DNA of 6,123 nt from CAVWDI01 sp046259385 (GTDB lineage Bacteria > Chloroflexota > Anaerolineae > Anaerolineales > UBA4823), in assembly GCA_046259385.1 (NCBI GenBank), contig JBJYWI010000097.1, positions 1 to 6,123 on the forward strand, read 5' to 3'. The translations under genes were made by a program, and so were the position numbers. Below are positions 1 to 6,123 of this stretch, piece after piece. The number at the start of each line of letters is the position of its first letter. The first letter of the stretch is position 1. The notes beneath the pieces are model-generated. The model saw only the letters and a list, made by a program, of their open reading frames with translations, did not search any database and had not been told where the DNA came from.

Positions 1-725
1 AATCCTTTGAATATGATATTACCTCTGGAGTAAAGGCTGGCCAGGGAGTATATTTTGAAGAATGTTTACCGATTAAGGTTATAGCTGAACGAGATGATAG
101 AGCATTGTCATTTGGGCCAATGCGTCCTGCAGGGATTATCAATCCAAAAACAGGCAATAAGCCGCATGCTGTCGTTCAATTGCGTAGAGATAACCTGGCT
201 GGAAGTTAATACAATATAGTAGGATTTCAAACAAATTTGAGATATTCTGAACAGGATCGAATTTTCAGGTTGATTACCGGGCTTGAAGCAGCAGTATTCG
301 TTCGATATGGTCATATGCATAGAAATATGTATATTTCCTCTCCAAAACTTCTCGAGCCAATCTTAAGATTTACTCAAAATAAAAAGCTTTTTTTTGCCGG
401 CCAAATAACAGGGGTTGAGGGCTATGCTGCGAACATCGGAACTGGATTGCTAGCCGGTCTAAATGGGGCAAAAACTCTCATTAACGAACCATTGGAATTT
501 TTACCAAGAACGACAATGCTGGGTGCATTATGCCATTGCATTGCAAATGCTGACACTAAGAGTTTTCAACCAATGAAAACAAATTTTGGCATTCTACCGC
601 CGCTTGAGGGTAAAAATAAATGGAATAGAAACCAGCGTGCGGACGAGTATAAAAAGAGGTCTTTGGACGATTTAAGGGAACATATTGATAAACGAAAGAT
701 CCTTAAAAATAAAAACTGCGTATAG
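1..725 (+). pseudogene. trmFO: TrmFO, folate/FAD-dependent tRNA (uracil-54-C5)-methyltransferase; 5'-truncated by window edge, with in-frame TAA
   Basis: TrmFO makes m5U54 in the tRNA T-loop using methylenetetrahydrofolate and FAD. The reading frame enters at the left edge (first full codon at 3). It shows 68 codons, a TAA at 207-209, then 171 more sense codons in the same frame to the TAG at 723-725. Both sides are clearly TrmFO. Before the stop are FEECLPIKV, whose Cys (codon 63-65) sits at the family's conserved catalytic-type cysteine, and FGPMRPAG and AVVQLRRDN. After it are YNIVGFQTN, RYGHMHRN, SPKLLEP, the C-terminal FAD-binding segment FAGQITGVEGYAANIGTG, and FQPMKTNFGILPPL. The family is about 435-450 residues, so roughly the N-terminal 200 lie outside the window. 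The TAA replaces a Leu that is conserved in the family. Termination there would lose the C-terminal FAD-binding region and probably all activity. A TTG at 237 could restart an ORF but has no ribosome site and would give only a fragment. MnmG/GidA is excluded by the C-terminal motifs. Family identity is near certain; whether the stop is real or a sequence error is open. Confidence 0.9.
207..209 (+). other. in-frame TAA stop inside trmFO
   Basis: The frame reads AGT TAA TAC AAT, where TrmFO proteins have a residue pair followed by Leu-Tyr-Asn (LYNLVGFQT-type sequence). A single T-to-A change of a TTA leucine codon explains it. No frameshift or other lesion is visible up to the natural TAG at 723. 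The base after the stop is T, which in model bacteria is a strong termination context and argues against readthrough. Confidence 0.9.
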
Positions 726-752
726 CCATTTACACCCAACAACCACAATTCT

Positions 753-1688
753 ATGCTTTCAAAATTTACTTTTCCCATAACAAATAAACTAATCATTTTT
801 TTCTTTTTATTTTCCCCACTGTTATCTTGTACCAACACCAATTTGCAAAACACGTTACCTGACTTTGACGAGAATAATGCTTTCAACCACATCAAAAAGC
901 AATTATCGTTCGGACCCAGAATCCCAGATTCCAATGGACATAATAAAACACGCAAATATATTATTCAACAACTTGAACAAAATAAATGGGAGACAGAAAT
1001 TAAAGAAATAAATAAAGAACACAGAATCCTAAATATTATTGGTAAATTCGGGAGTGGGGAACCTCTAGTGTTGATAGGTGCTCATTATGACACAAGACTT
1101 ATTTCGGATCGTGATCCTAATAATGAAAAAATTTCCACTCCAGTACCCGGTGCGAATGATGGTGCATCTGGGGTTGCTGTCCTCTTAGAATTAGCGCGAA
1201 TTTTGCCCGAAACAGTTAATAATCATCAGGAATTTGGAAACAGCAATATAAAACAGGTGTGGCTAGTTTTTTTTGATGTGGAAGATAATGGTAGTATACC
1301 CGGATGGGAATGGATTCTTGGCTCTAGAGCATTTGCGGAATCATTGGACATATTTCCAGCTGCCGTTATTGTCCTAGACATGATTGGCGACGAAAATCTA
1401 AAAATTTATCAGGAAAAGAACTCTGACCCTGAATTAACCAAGGAGATTTGGGATACTGCAGATATACTCGGTTACAATGAGGCTTTTATTCCGCAGAGTA
1501 AATATCGGATTTTAGATGATCATGTCCCATTTCTTGAGAAGGGCATCAAAGCAGTGGATATAATTGATTTTGAGTATCATTACTGGCATACCACGGAGGA
1601 CACAATTGATAAAATCTCTCCAGAAAGTCTTAAGATTGTAGGAGATACTGTCTACATCTGGCTCATTAATAAACAATTTGTGCAATAA
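753..1688 (+). CDS. M28-family zinc metallohydrolase lipoprotein, glutaminyl-cyclase-like
   Basis: This is a predicted exported, lipid-anchored zinc enzyme of 311 residues. Residues 1-26 form a lipoprotein signal peptide: a short charged start, a hydrophobic IIFFFLF core and the lipobox LLSC with Cys26 as the lipidated residue. The mature M28 fold carries the expected metal and catalytic positions: AHYDTR (H111, D113), PGANDGASG (D136), FFDVEDNG (E177 as likely general base, D178), VLDMIGD (D209) and YWHTTED (W278, H279). DDHVPFL (255-261) followed by WHT is a hallmark of glutaminyl-peptide cyclotransferases, which turn N-terminal Gln into pyroglutamate. However, the H-D-E/D-D-H ligand set is also that of M28 aminopeptidases, so cyclase and aminopeptidase cannot be separated by eye. 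The ATG at 753 is chosen because the signal peptide begins right there; no Shine-Dalgarno precedes it. It lies 27 nt after trmFO and 29 nt before hflX, suggesting cotranscription without an obvious functional link. Confidence 0.87.
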   Translation: MLSKFTFPITNKLIIFFFLFSPLLSCTNTNLQNTLPDFDENNAFNHIKKQLSFGPRIPDSNGHNKTRKYIIQQLEQNKWETEIKEINKEHRILNIIGKFGSGEPLVLIGAHYDTRLISDRDPNNEKISTPVPGANDGASGVAVLLELARILPETVNNHQEFGNSNIKQVWLVFFDVEDNGSIPGWEWILGSRAFAESLDIFPAAVIVLDMIGDENLKIYQEKNSDPELTKEIWDTADILGYNEAFIPQSKYRILDDHVPFLEKGIKAVDIIDFEYHYWHTTEDTIDKISPESLKIVGDTVYIWLINKQFVQ

Positions 1689-1717
1689 GAATCTATTGAT
1701 AACGTATTTATCTTAAA

Positions 1718-3058
1718 ATGTCAAAAAAAATCACCGAACCGACAGAAAGACCACAAGAAAAGGCATTTTTGGTTGGAGTAGAAATTTATAACCAGGAAAG
1801 ATTGCTGTCAGTGGAAGACTCAATCACTGAACTATCGCTGCTTGCTGAAACAGCAGGTTTAATTGTTGTTGGACAGGCGACTCAAAAACTCTCTGCACCC
1901 AACCCTAAAACCTTCATTGGTGCTGGAAAAATTCAGGAAATCCATAGCATGCTCAGTGAACTTCAAACAGATATTCTTATCTTTGATGATGAATTATCTC
2001 CCAGGCACCTCAGGGAGCTTGAAAAAATATTCGAATATAATATCAGAATTATTGATAGGACAGCACTTATTCTAGATATCTTTGCTCAACATGCCAACAC
2101 TGCAGAGGGATCCTTACAGGTTGAACTTGCCCAATACGAATACCGCTTGCCGCGCTTGACCCGCGCCTGGACCCATCTTGCCAGACAGGCAGGTGGGGGA
2201 GGCGGCCGTGCAGGGAGTGTAGGTGGCGTTGGTTTGCGGGGCCCTGGAGAAACCCAATTAGAAGTTGACCGGAGGGATATTCGAAGAAGAATCTCTTTCT
2301 TAAAAGATCGCCTTGAAAAAGTTCGAGTGCACCGCAAACAACACAGATCGCAAAGGAAAAAATCAAATATCCCTGTTGTTGCTTTAGTTGGTTATACAAA
2401 TGCTGGTAAATCAACATTATTAAATTACTTGTCAAAATCTAATGTATACGTTGCCGATAAATTATTCGCCACTCTAGATCCGACGGTTAGGCGGATCAAT
2501 CTGCCAAATGGGAATATCTCACTTTTCTCAGATACAGTTGGTTTTATTCAGAAATTACCAACCACACTAGTAGCTGCATTCAGGGCAACGCTGGAGGAAA
2601 TAACGGAATCGGACCTATTATTGCACATCATAGACGTAACGCATCCAAATGCTTTGTCGCAATCGGAAGCAGTATTCCAAACCCTGGAAGGAATAAATGC
2701 TGACAATATCCCGACAATTTCAGTATTAAATAAAATTGATTTGCTAGATAACCCAAATAACGCCCTTGACATTACGAATAGATTTGAAAATGCTTCAGCA
2801 ATTTCAGCCTTGAAAGGTGACGGAGTTAAGGAACTCCTAAGCCAGGTGGAAGGAATTCTCTTTTCCAAAAATAAACCGATCTCAGTTAATATTCCCTATA
2901 ATGAAGGATCACTGATATCGCAATTTCATCAATATGGAATAATCAAAAAGATTGAACATTCTCCAGACGGAATATATATTCAAGGCTTGGTTCCAGTCCG
3001 GATATTAGATCAGTATCTTCCATATGAAATAAAAACAATTTCTGCTCTTGGAGAGTAA
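1718..3058 (+). CDS. hflX: GTPase HflX, ribosome-splitting/rescue factor
   Basis: HflX is a cytoplasmic GTPase of the Obg-HflX group that binds 50S subunits and, in studied bacteria, splits stalled 70S ribosomes during heat or antibiotic stress. The 446-residue product is full length. The N-terminal HflX domain (about 1-200) includes NPKTFIGAGK and the RLTRAWTHLARQ stretch. A glycine-rich linker at 159-178 leads to GPGETQLEVDRR, then a basic helix (about 186-215). The G domain (about 218-385) has G1 GYTNAGKST (225-233), a switch I region around TLDPTVRR (252-259), G3 DTVGFIQKLP (272-281), G4 NKID (339-342 region) and G5 SALKG (363-367). A short C-terminal domain (about 386-446) follows. The ATG at 1718 gives the usual N-terminus just ahead of EKAFLVGVE; the region before it (TATCTTAAA) is AT-rich with no Shine-Dalgarno. 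It is the last gene of the forward block and is followed by a hairpin terminator. The codons for residues about 139-178 are unusually GC-rich compared with the rest of the gene. Confidence 0.97.
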   Translation: MSKKITEPTERPQEKAFLVGVEIYNQERLLSVEDSITELSLLAETAGLIVVGQATQKLSAPNPKTFIGAGKIQEIHSMLSELQTDILIFDDELSPRHLRELEKIFEYNIRIIDRTALILDIFAQHANTAEGSLQVELAQYEYRLPRLTRAWTHLARQAGGGGGRAGSVGGVGLRGPGETQLEVDRRDIRRRISFLKDRLEKVRVHRKQHRSQRKKSNIPVVALVGYTNAGKSTLLNYLSKSNVYVADKLFATLDPTVRRINLPNGNISLFSDTVGFIQKLPTTLVAAFRATLEEITESDLLLHIIDVTHPNALSQSEAVFQTLEGINADNIPTISVLNKIDLLDNPNNALDITNRFENASAISALKGDGVKELLSQVEGILFSKNKPISVNIPYNEGSLISQFHQYGIIKKIEHSPDGIYIQGLVPVRILDQYLPYEIKTISALGE

Positions 3059-3082
3059 AAGAAAATTTTACTCATTCGATAA

Positions 3083-3122
3083 AAGAAGAGCCGTACAATT
3101 TATCCCTTATCCGGCTCTTTTT
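3083..3122. terminator. bidirectional intrinsic terminator between convergent hflX and pckA
   Basis: The perfect 8-bp inverted repeat AAGAGCCG (3086-3093) and CGGCTCTT (3112-3119) encloses an 18-nt loop. A G-U pair and two A-U pairs can extend the stem outward to 3083 and 3122. On the forward strand the right arm runs into TTTTT (3118-3122), ending hflX transcripts 28 nt or so after its stop. On the reverse strand the arm is followed by CTTTTAT, also U-rich, so the element can serve pckA too, whose stop is at 3136. The loop is longer than in a typical terminator. Folding energy was not computed. Confidence 0.8.
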
Positions 3123-3135
3123 AAATCTTAGAGTT

Positions 3136-4779
3136 TCATTTGAGCTGAGGTCCTGATGAAATAATTTCCGATGGACTTTTATCTTTAAATTTTTTGAAAT
3201 TATCGATAAACCTTGAGGCAAGATCATGATATCTCTTCATGTAGGCATTCTCGCTTGGCCATGACGATGCTGGGTCGAGAACTGAGCTGGGAATACCAGG
3301 GCATGATTGAGGAACAAGGTAATGGAAAATCGGATCTTCTTTATATTCAACATCATCAAGCTCACCACTTAGAGCGGCATCAAGCAGAGTTCTGGTATAT
3401 TGGATGCTAATCCGCTTACCGATACCATAAGGTCCACCAACCCATCCAGTGTTGAGTAACCAGCATTTTGAGTTATATCGTAAAATTTTAGCTTTGAGTA
3501 ACTCGGCATATTTGACAGAATGGTGAACCATAAAAGGCCCGCCAAAGCAGGTGCTGAATGTAATTTCAGGTTCCTCACCTAATCCTATTTCAGTGCCTCC
3601 AACCTTAGCTGTATAGCCTGAGATAAAATGATAAAGCGCTTGATCCGGGGTTAGCTTCGCAATTGGGGGCATTACTCCGGAGGCGTCACAAGTCAACATA
3701 ATTATATTCTTGGGATGTCCGCCTTTCCTCTCTGTCACCGCATTGTCGATAAATTCCAACGGATATGACGCACGTGTGTTTTCAGTATTTTGATCATTAT
3801 CAAGATCAATAATCCTAGTAACAGGATCGAAAATTACATTTTCAAGTATTGTCCCAAATTTCTTCGTACAAGCGTAAATTTGAGGTTCTGCACTCGGGGA
3901 TAATGCGATCACTTTTGCATAACATCCACCCTCAAAATTGAACACTCCTTCATCGCTCCATCCATGCTCATCATCACCAATCAGGCTTCTTTTAGGATCT
4001 GCTGAAAGCGAAGTCTTCCCGGTTCCGGAGAGACCAAAAAATAATGCCACATCCCCCTCATCTCCCATATTTGCAGAACAATGCATTGGCATTACATTTT
4101 CATTTGGAAGAAGATAATTCATGATTGTGAATATCGATTTCTTAATTTCACCCCCATAACTTGTATCTCCGATAATGCATAATTTCTGTTCGAAGTTTAT
4201 TGCAATAACCGTTTTACCCGCAGTATCATCGATTTGAGGAAATGCCTTAAATGAAGGAACAGCAATTATTGTAAAATCTGGAACATGCCGTCTGTATTCC
4301 TCGTTCGTTTTTGGCAGTAAAAACATATTTCGTGCAAAAATACTATGCCAAGCATACTCGGTAATAATCCTTACAGATAAGCGATAATTTGGATCAGATC
4401 CTGCATAACAATCTTGAATAAAAACATCTCTTCCCTGAAGAAAGCCCTGAACACGGATGAATAAATCATTAAATTTTTCAGGGTTATATGGCCTGTTGTA
4501 TTCACCCCACCATATTTTTGAAGCAGTCGAGGCCTCCTTCACAATATACTTAGCATTCGCAGCACGGGCAGTGTGTTTCCCTGTATTTACAACAATCGGA
4601 CCTGAAAGTGAAATTCTTCCTTCGTTTCTGAAAATAGCCTCTTCATAGAGTGCTTCGGTGGGGAGGTTCCAATATTCAACATTCAAATTAGTCAGACCAT
4701 GATTCTCCAGACCATAATCACTTTTCAGACAGGCTGCTTGTTTCTGAGCCGGGCTTTTAATATCAATAATATTGTTCAT
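3136..4779 (-). CDS. pckA: ATP-dependent phosphoenolpyruvate carboxykinase
   Basis: PckA converts oxaloacetate plus ATP to PEP, CO2 and ADP (EC 4.1.1.49), the entry step of gluconeogenesis. The 547-residue product has the family's motifs: YNRPYNP (94-100), GGEIKKS (209-215), MHCSAN (232-237), the kinase-1a P-loop GLSGTGKTSLSADP (249-262), the metal-binding IGDDEHGW signature (267-274), the conserved ENTR (R336) and NTGWVGGPYG. Length is slightly above the usual 525-540. The ATG at 4779 is preferred over an in-frame TTG at 4785 because it overlaps the upstream aminotransferase stop as ATGA and has AAGGG seven bases before it. One oddity is that the PEP-binding arginine motif, usually TGRSPKDK, reads TARAANAK here (about residues 70-77), keeping R72 and K77 but losing S-P and D. 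GTERG is also GTEIG. The P-loop and metal motifs argue that it is still an active enzyme, perhaps of a divergent clade. GTP-type PEPCK is excluded by the motifs. Confidence 0.96.
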   Translation of the reverse strand: MNNIIDIKSPAQKQAACLKSDYGLENHGLTNLNVEYWNLPTEALYEEAIFRNEGRISLSGPIVVNTGKHTARAANAKYIVKEASTASKIWWGEYNRPYNPEKFNDLFIRVQGFLQGRDVFIQDCYAGSDPNYRLSVRIITEYAWHSIFARNMFLLPKTNEEYRRHVPDFTIIAVPSFKAFPQIDDTAGKTVIAINFEQKLCIIGDTSYGGEIKKSIFTIMNYLLPNENVMPMHCSANMGDEGDVALFFGLSGTGKTSLSADPKRSLIGDDEHGWSDEGVFNFEGGCYAKVIALSPSAEPQIYACTKKFGTILENVIFDPVTRIIDLDNDQNTENTRASYPLEFIDNAVTERKGGHPKNIIMLTCDASGVMPPIAKLTPDQALYHFISGYTAKVGGTEIGLGEEPEITFSTCFGGPFMVHHSVKYAELLKAKILRYNSKCWLLNTGWVGGPYGIGKRISIQYTRTLLDAALSGELDDVEYKEDPIFHYLVPQSCPGIPSSVLDPASSWPSENAYMKRYHDLASRFIDNFKKFKDKSPSEIISSGPQLK

Positions 4780-5993
4780 AACCAATCCCTTATATATTTT
4801 CTATCCCCTATATAGATTTCGTTAGGGGAATTCGGGTCAACTGCCCATTTTATTCTTTTGATTGCAGAAATGATATCCTTTACACTTCCTGCAAAACTTA
4901 ATCTGAGATGCCCTTCCATTCCAAAATCAACACCGGGAATCGTTACGACCAAGGCTTTTTTCAAGATATGATTGGCAAGTTCTACAGAGTCATTGGAATA
5001 CGCTCGAAAATCGGGAAGGCAATAAAAAGCGCCTTCAGGTTTTATCACCTTGATATCATTGAATGTCCGCAGTTCTTGCAAGATAACGTTTCGATTATTT
5101 TCAAAAGTCAGCCGTAAACTTTCCACAAGGCTTTGCATTCCAGTTAACGCACCTTCAGCGCCTGCCTGTAATAGTATTGATGTGCCGGATGTCATCTGTG
5201 ATTGGATGTTACTCATCACTTCTACGAGTTTTCGATTTGCAATTACCCATCCAATTCTGAAACCAGTCATCCCGTAAAGTTTTGAAACACCATTCACTAC
5301 AATGACATGAGTAGATTCAATATCCTTACTGGTAAATTGATAAGCAGGATATGCTTTAACTTCGTCGAAAACAAGTTTGTGATAAATATCATCTGATACA
5401 AGGTAAATATTTTTCTTTTCACAGAATTCGACAATACTCGCAATGAATTCTTTTGAATAAACAACACCAGAAGGATTGTTGGGACTGTTAATTACAATCG
5501 CTTTTGTATATGAACTTACAGCTCGTTCAATCTCCTCCATCCGAGGAGTGAAGGATCCATCCTCTGGTGTAACCACAACCGGAATGCCATATGCAAGTTT
5601 GACAATTTCAGGATAACTGACCCAGTAAGGTGCAAGCAAAACAACCTCATCCTGCGGATTCAAAATGCTCACCATAATGTTATACAAGGCTTGTTTAGCA
5701 CCTGTTGAAACAATAACATTTTCCGGTTCAATACAGCGGTCATAATTATCCTCTGTATAACAAATGATAGCTTTTTTTAAGGATGGGGTGCCATCAGGTG
5801 GGGTATATTTAACATTTCCCTCACTTAACTTTGCAGCAGAGCTTAACAGGGCGGTAATTGGTGTTTTATTTTTTGGTTCTCCTATTCCCAGGCTGATTAC
5901 CGGTTCACCTCGCTCACGCAAAATTCTTGCCTCTTCATTTAGCGCAAGAGTGGAAGAAGCAGCGATAGAACGTCCGATCTGGCTAATTTTCAT
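4776..5993 (-). CDS. PLP-dependent class I aminotransferase, aspartate aminotransferase type
   Basis: This is a 405-residue fold-type I aminotransferase that most resembles the bacterial subgroup I-beta aspartate aminotransferases (Thermus/Bacillus type), which interconvert aspartate + 2-oxoglutarate and oxaloacetate + glutamate in the cytoplasm. Visible landmarks are KYTPPDGTP (62-70), STGAKQALYN (96-105; K100 is at the position linked to acidic-substrate recognition in the Thermus enzyme, from memory), APYWVSYPE (121-129), NSPNNPSG (169-176), SDDIY with D201 for the PLP pyridine nitrogen, NGVSKLYGMTGFRIGW with Schiff-base K238 and R246, and HLRLSF with R364 for the substrate alpha-carboxylate. 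The usual GEPDFDTP is GEPKNKTP (38-45). A tail of about 20 residues after the last family helix runs into the pckA start. The ATG at 5993 begins MKISQIGRSI, as expected for the family; the ribosome site is weak. The 4-nt overlap with pckA and the shared metabolite oxaloacetate favour aspartate as substrate, but prephenate or another amino acid cannot be excluded. Confidence 0.9.
   Translation of the reverse strand: MKISQIGRSIAASSTLALNEEARILRERGEPVISLGIGEPKNKTPITALLSSAAKLSEGNVKYTPPDGTPSLKKAIICYTEDNYDRCIEPENVIVSTGAKQALYNIMVSILNPQDEVVLLAPYWVSYPEIVKLAYGIPVVVTPEDGSFTPRMEEIERAVSSYTKAIVINSPNNPSGVVYSKEFIASIVEFCEKKNIYLVSDDIYHKLVFDEVKAYPAYQFTSKDIESTHVIVVNGVSKLYGMTGFRIGWVIANRKLVEVMSNIQSQMTSGTSILLQAGAEGALTGMQSLVESLRLTFENNRNVILQELRTFNDIKVIKPEGAFYCLPDFRAYSNDSVELANHILKKALVVTIPGVDFGMEGHLRLSFAGSVKDIISAIKRIKWAVDPNSPNEIYIGDRKYIRDWL
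4787..4791 (-). promoter_or_regulatory. Shine-Dalgarno sequence deciding the pckA start
   Basis: On the reverse strand AAGGG lies seven bases before the ATG at 4779, inside the last codons of the aminotransferase gene. It supports that ATG over the in-frame TTG at 4785, which would be only one base from the AAGGG. It is the clearest ribosome site in the window; the starts of the M28 gene and hflX show none. Confidence 0.6.
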
Positions 5994-6052
5994 AATTCAC
6001 TTTCTCTCCAGAAATAAAATATGGCCTAATTAAATAAATCCTAACAATAAAA

Positions 6053-6082
6053 CAAATTTAATAAAATGAAATTTTAACACAA
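6053..6082 (-). promoter_or_regulatory. possible Bacteroidota-type promoter for the aminotransferase-pckA operon
   Basis: On the reverse strand TTG (6082-6080) is followed by 19 nt and then TAAATTTG (6060-6053). This matches the known Bacteroidota sigma consensus of a -33 TTG and a -7 TAnnTTTG at the normal spacing. It would place the transcript start some 50 nt before the aminotransferase ATG. The surrounding 120 bases are very AT-rich, so a chance match is possible; a sigma70-like reading (TTGTGT, 16 nt, TAAATT) overlaps the same site. Confidence 0.42.
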
Positions 6083-6123
6083 CATTAAATATTTACATAC
6101 ATTTATTTTGGCGGGAAATTCAA

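Noticed and set aside
207..209. Genetic-code change or programmed recoding at the TAA
   Set aside because: Selenocysteine uses TGA and pyrrolysine TAG; TAA ends the neighbouring M28 and hflX genes; the family residue here is Leu; the following T favours termination.
237..725. Separate small gene starting at TTG 237
   Set aside because: It is the in-frame C-terminal remainder of trmFO; family similarity continues upstream of 237 without a break except for the TAA, and no ribosome site precedes the TTG.
566..955. Reverse-strand open frame across the trmFO end and M28 start
   Set aside because: It is antisense to two recognised genes, crosses their junction, and its translation resembles no family I know.
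2067..2435. Long open frames on the reverse strand across hflX (also 2086-2337)
   Set aside because: They lie antisense to the GC-rich Gly/Arg-rich part of hflX, where stops are rare by composition. The translations are low-complexity (Pro/Arg-rich) with no domain and no ribosome site.
4780..4785. TTG at 4785 as the pckA start
   Set aside because: It adds only two residues, leaves just one base after the AAGGG site, and ATG at 4779 gives the classic ATGA overlap.
6107..6118. GC-rich motif TTTCCCGCCAAA (reverse strand) at the right edge, possibly an operator
   Set aside because: It is a single copy without a symmetric partner and lies at the window edge with the neighbouring gene unseen; nothing supports a specific regulator.
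1..6123. CRISPR arrays, tRNA/rRNA genes, insertion sequences, phage or defence genes
   Set aside because: No repeat-spacer pattern, no cloverleaf or rRNA motif, no transposase or terminal inverted repeats, and every sizeable stretch is taken by a recognised housekeeping-type gene.

Overview
The window is 6.1 kb of AT-rich bacterial chromosome with two convergent gene blocks that meet at a shared terminator near position 3100. Forward strand: the 3' part of trmFO (broken by one in-frame stop), a lipoprotein of peptidase family M28 resembling glutaminyl cyclases, and hflX. The spacings of 27 and 29 nt fit one transcription unit. Reverse strand: a class I aminotransferase of the aspartate type, followed by pckA (ATP-dependent PEP carboxykinase) with a 4-nt start/stop overlap. 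There is no gene-free stretch over 300 bases.

Organism: the lineage cannot be fixed from five genes. Three things point weakly to the Bacteroidota/Chlorobiota/FCB-like part of the tree. The forward-strand starts lack Shine-Dalgarno sequences. Upstream of the aminotransferase there is a match to the Bacteroidota-type promoter (TTG, 19 nt, TAnnTTTG). The enzyme set (folate-dependent TrmFO, a QC-like M28 lipoprotein, ATP-type PckA) is compatible. TAA is used as a normal stop by the M28 and hflX genes, so the code looks standard.

How the genes may work together: the aminotransferase can make oxaloacetate from aspartate and PckA converts oxaloacetate to PEP, so the reverse-strand pair reads as an aspartate-to-PEP gluconeogenic module (inference from the overlap and the known reactions). 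The forward block mixes tRNA modification (TrmFO, m5U54), a cell-envelope enzyme and a ribosome-splitting GTPase. Its members share no obvious pathway beyond two of them acting in translation.

Most of this is housekeeping sequence, and I found no convincing undescribed system. The points most worth a second look are the in-frame TAA in an otherwise intact trmFO, an altered substrate-arginine motif in PckA, a sharply GC-rich 120-bp patch inside hflX, and the aminotransferase-pckA coupling.
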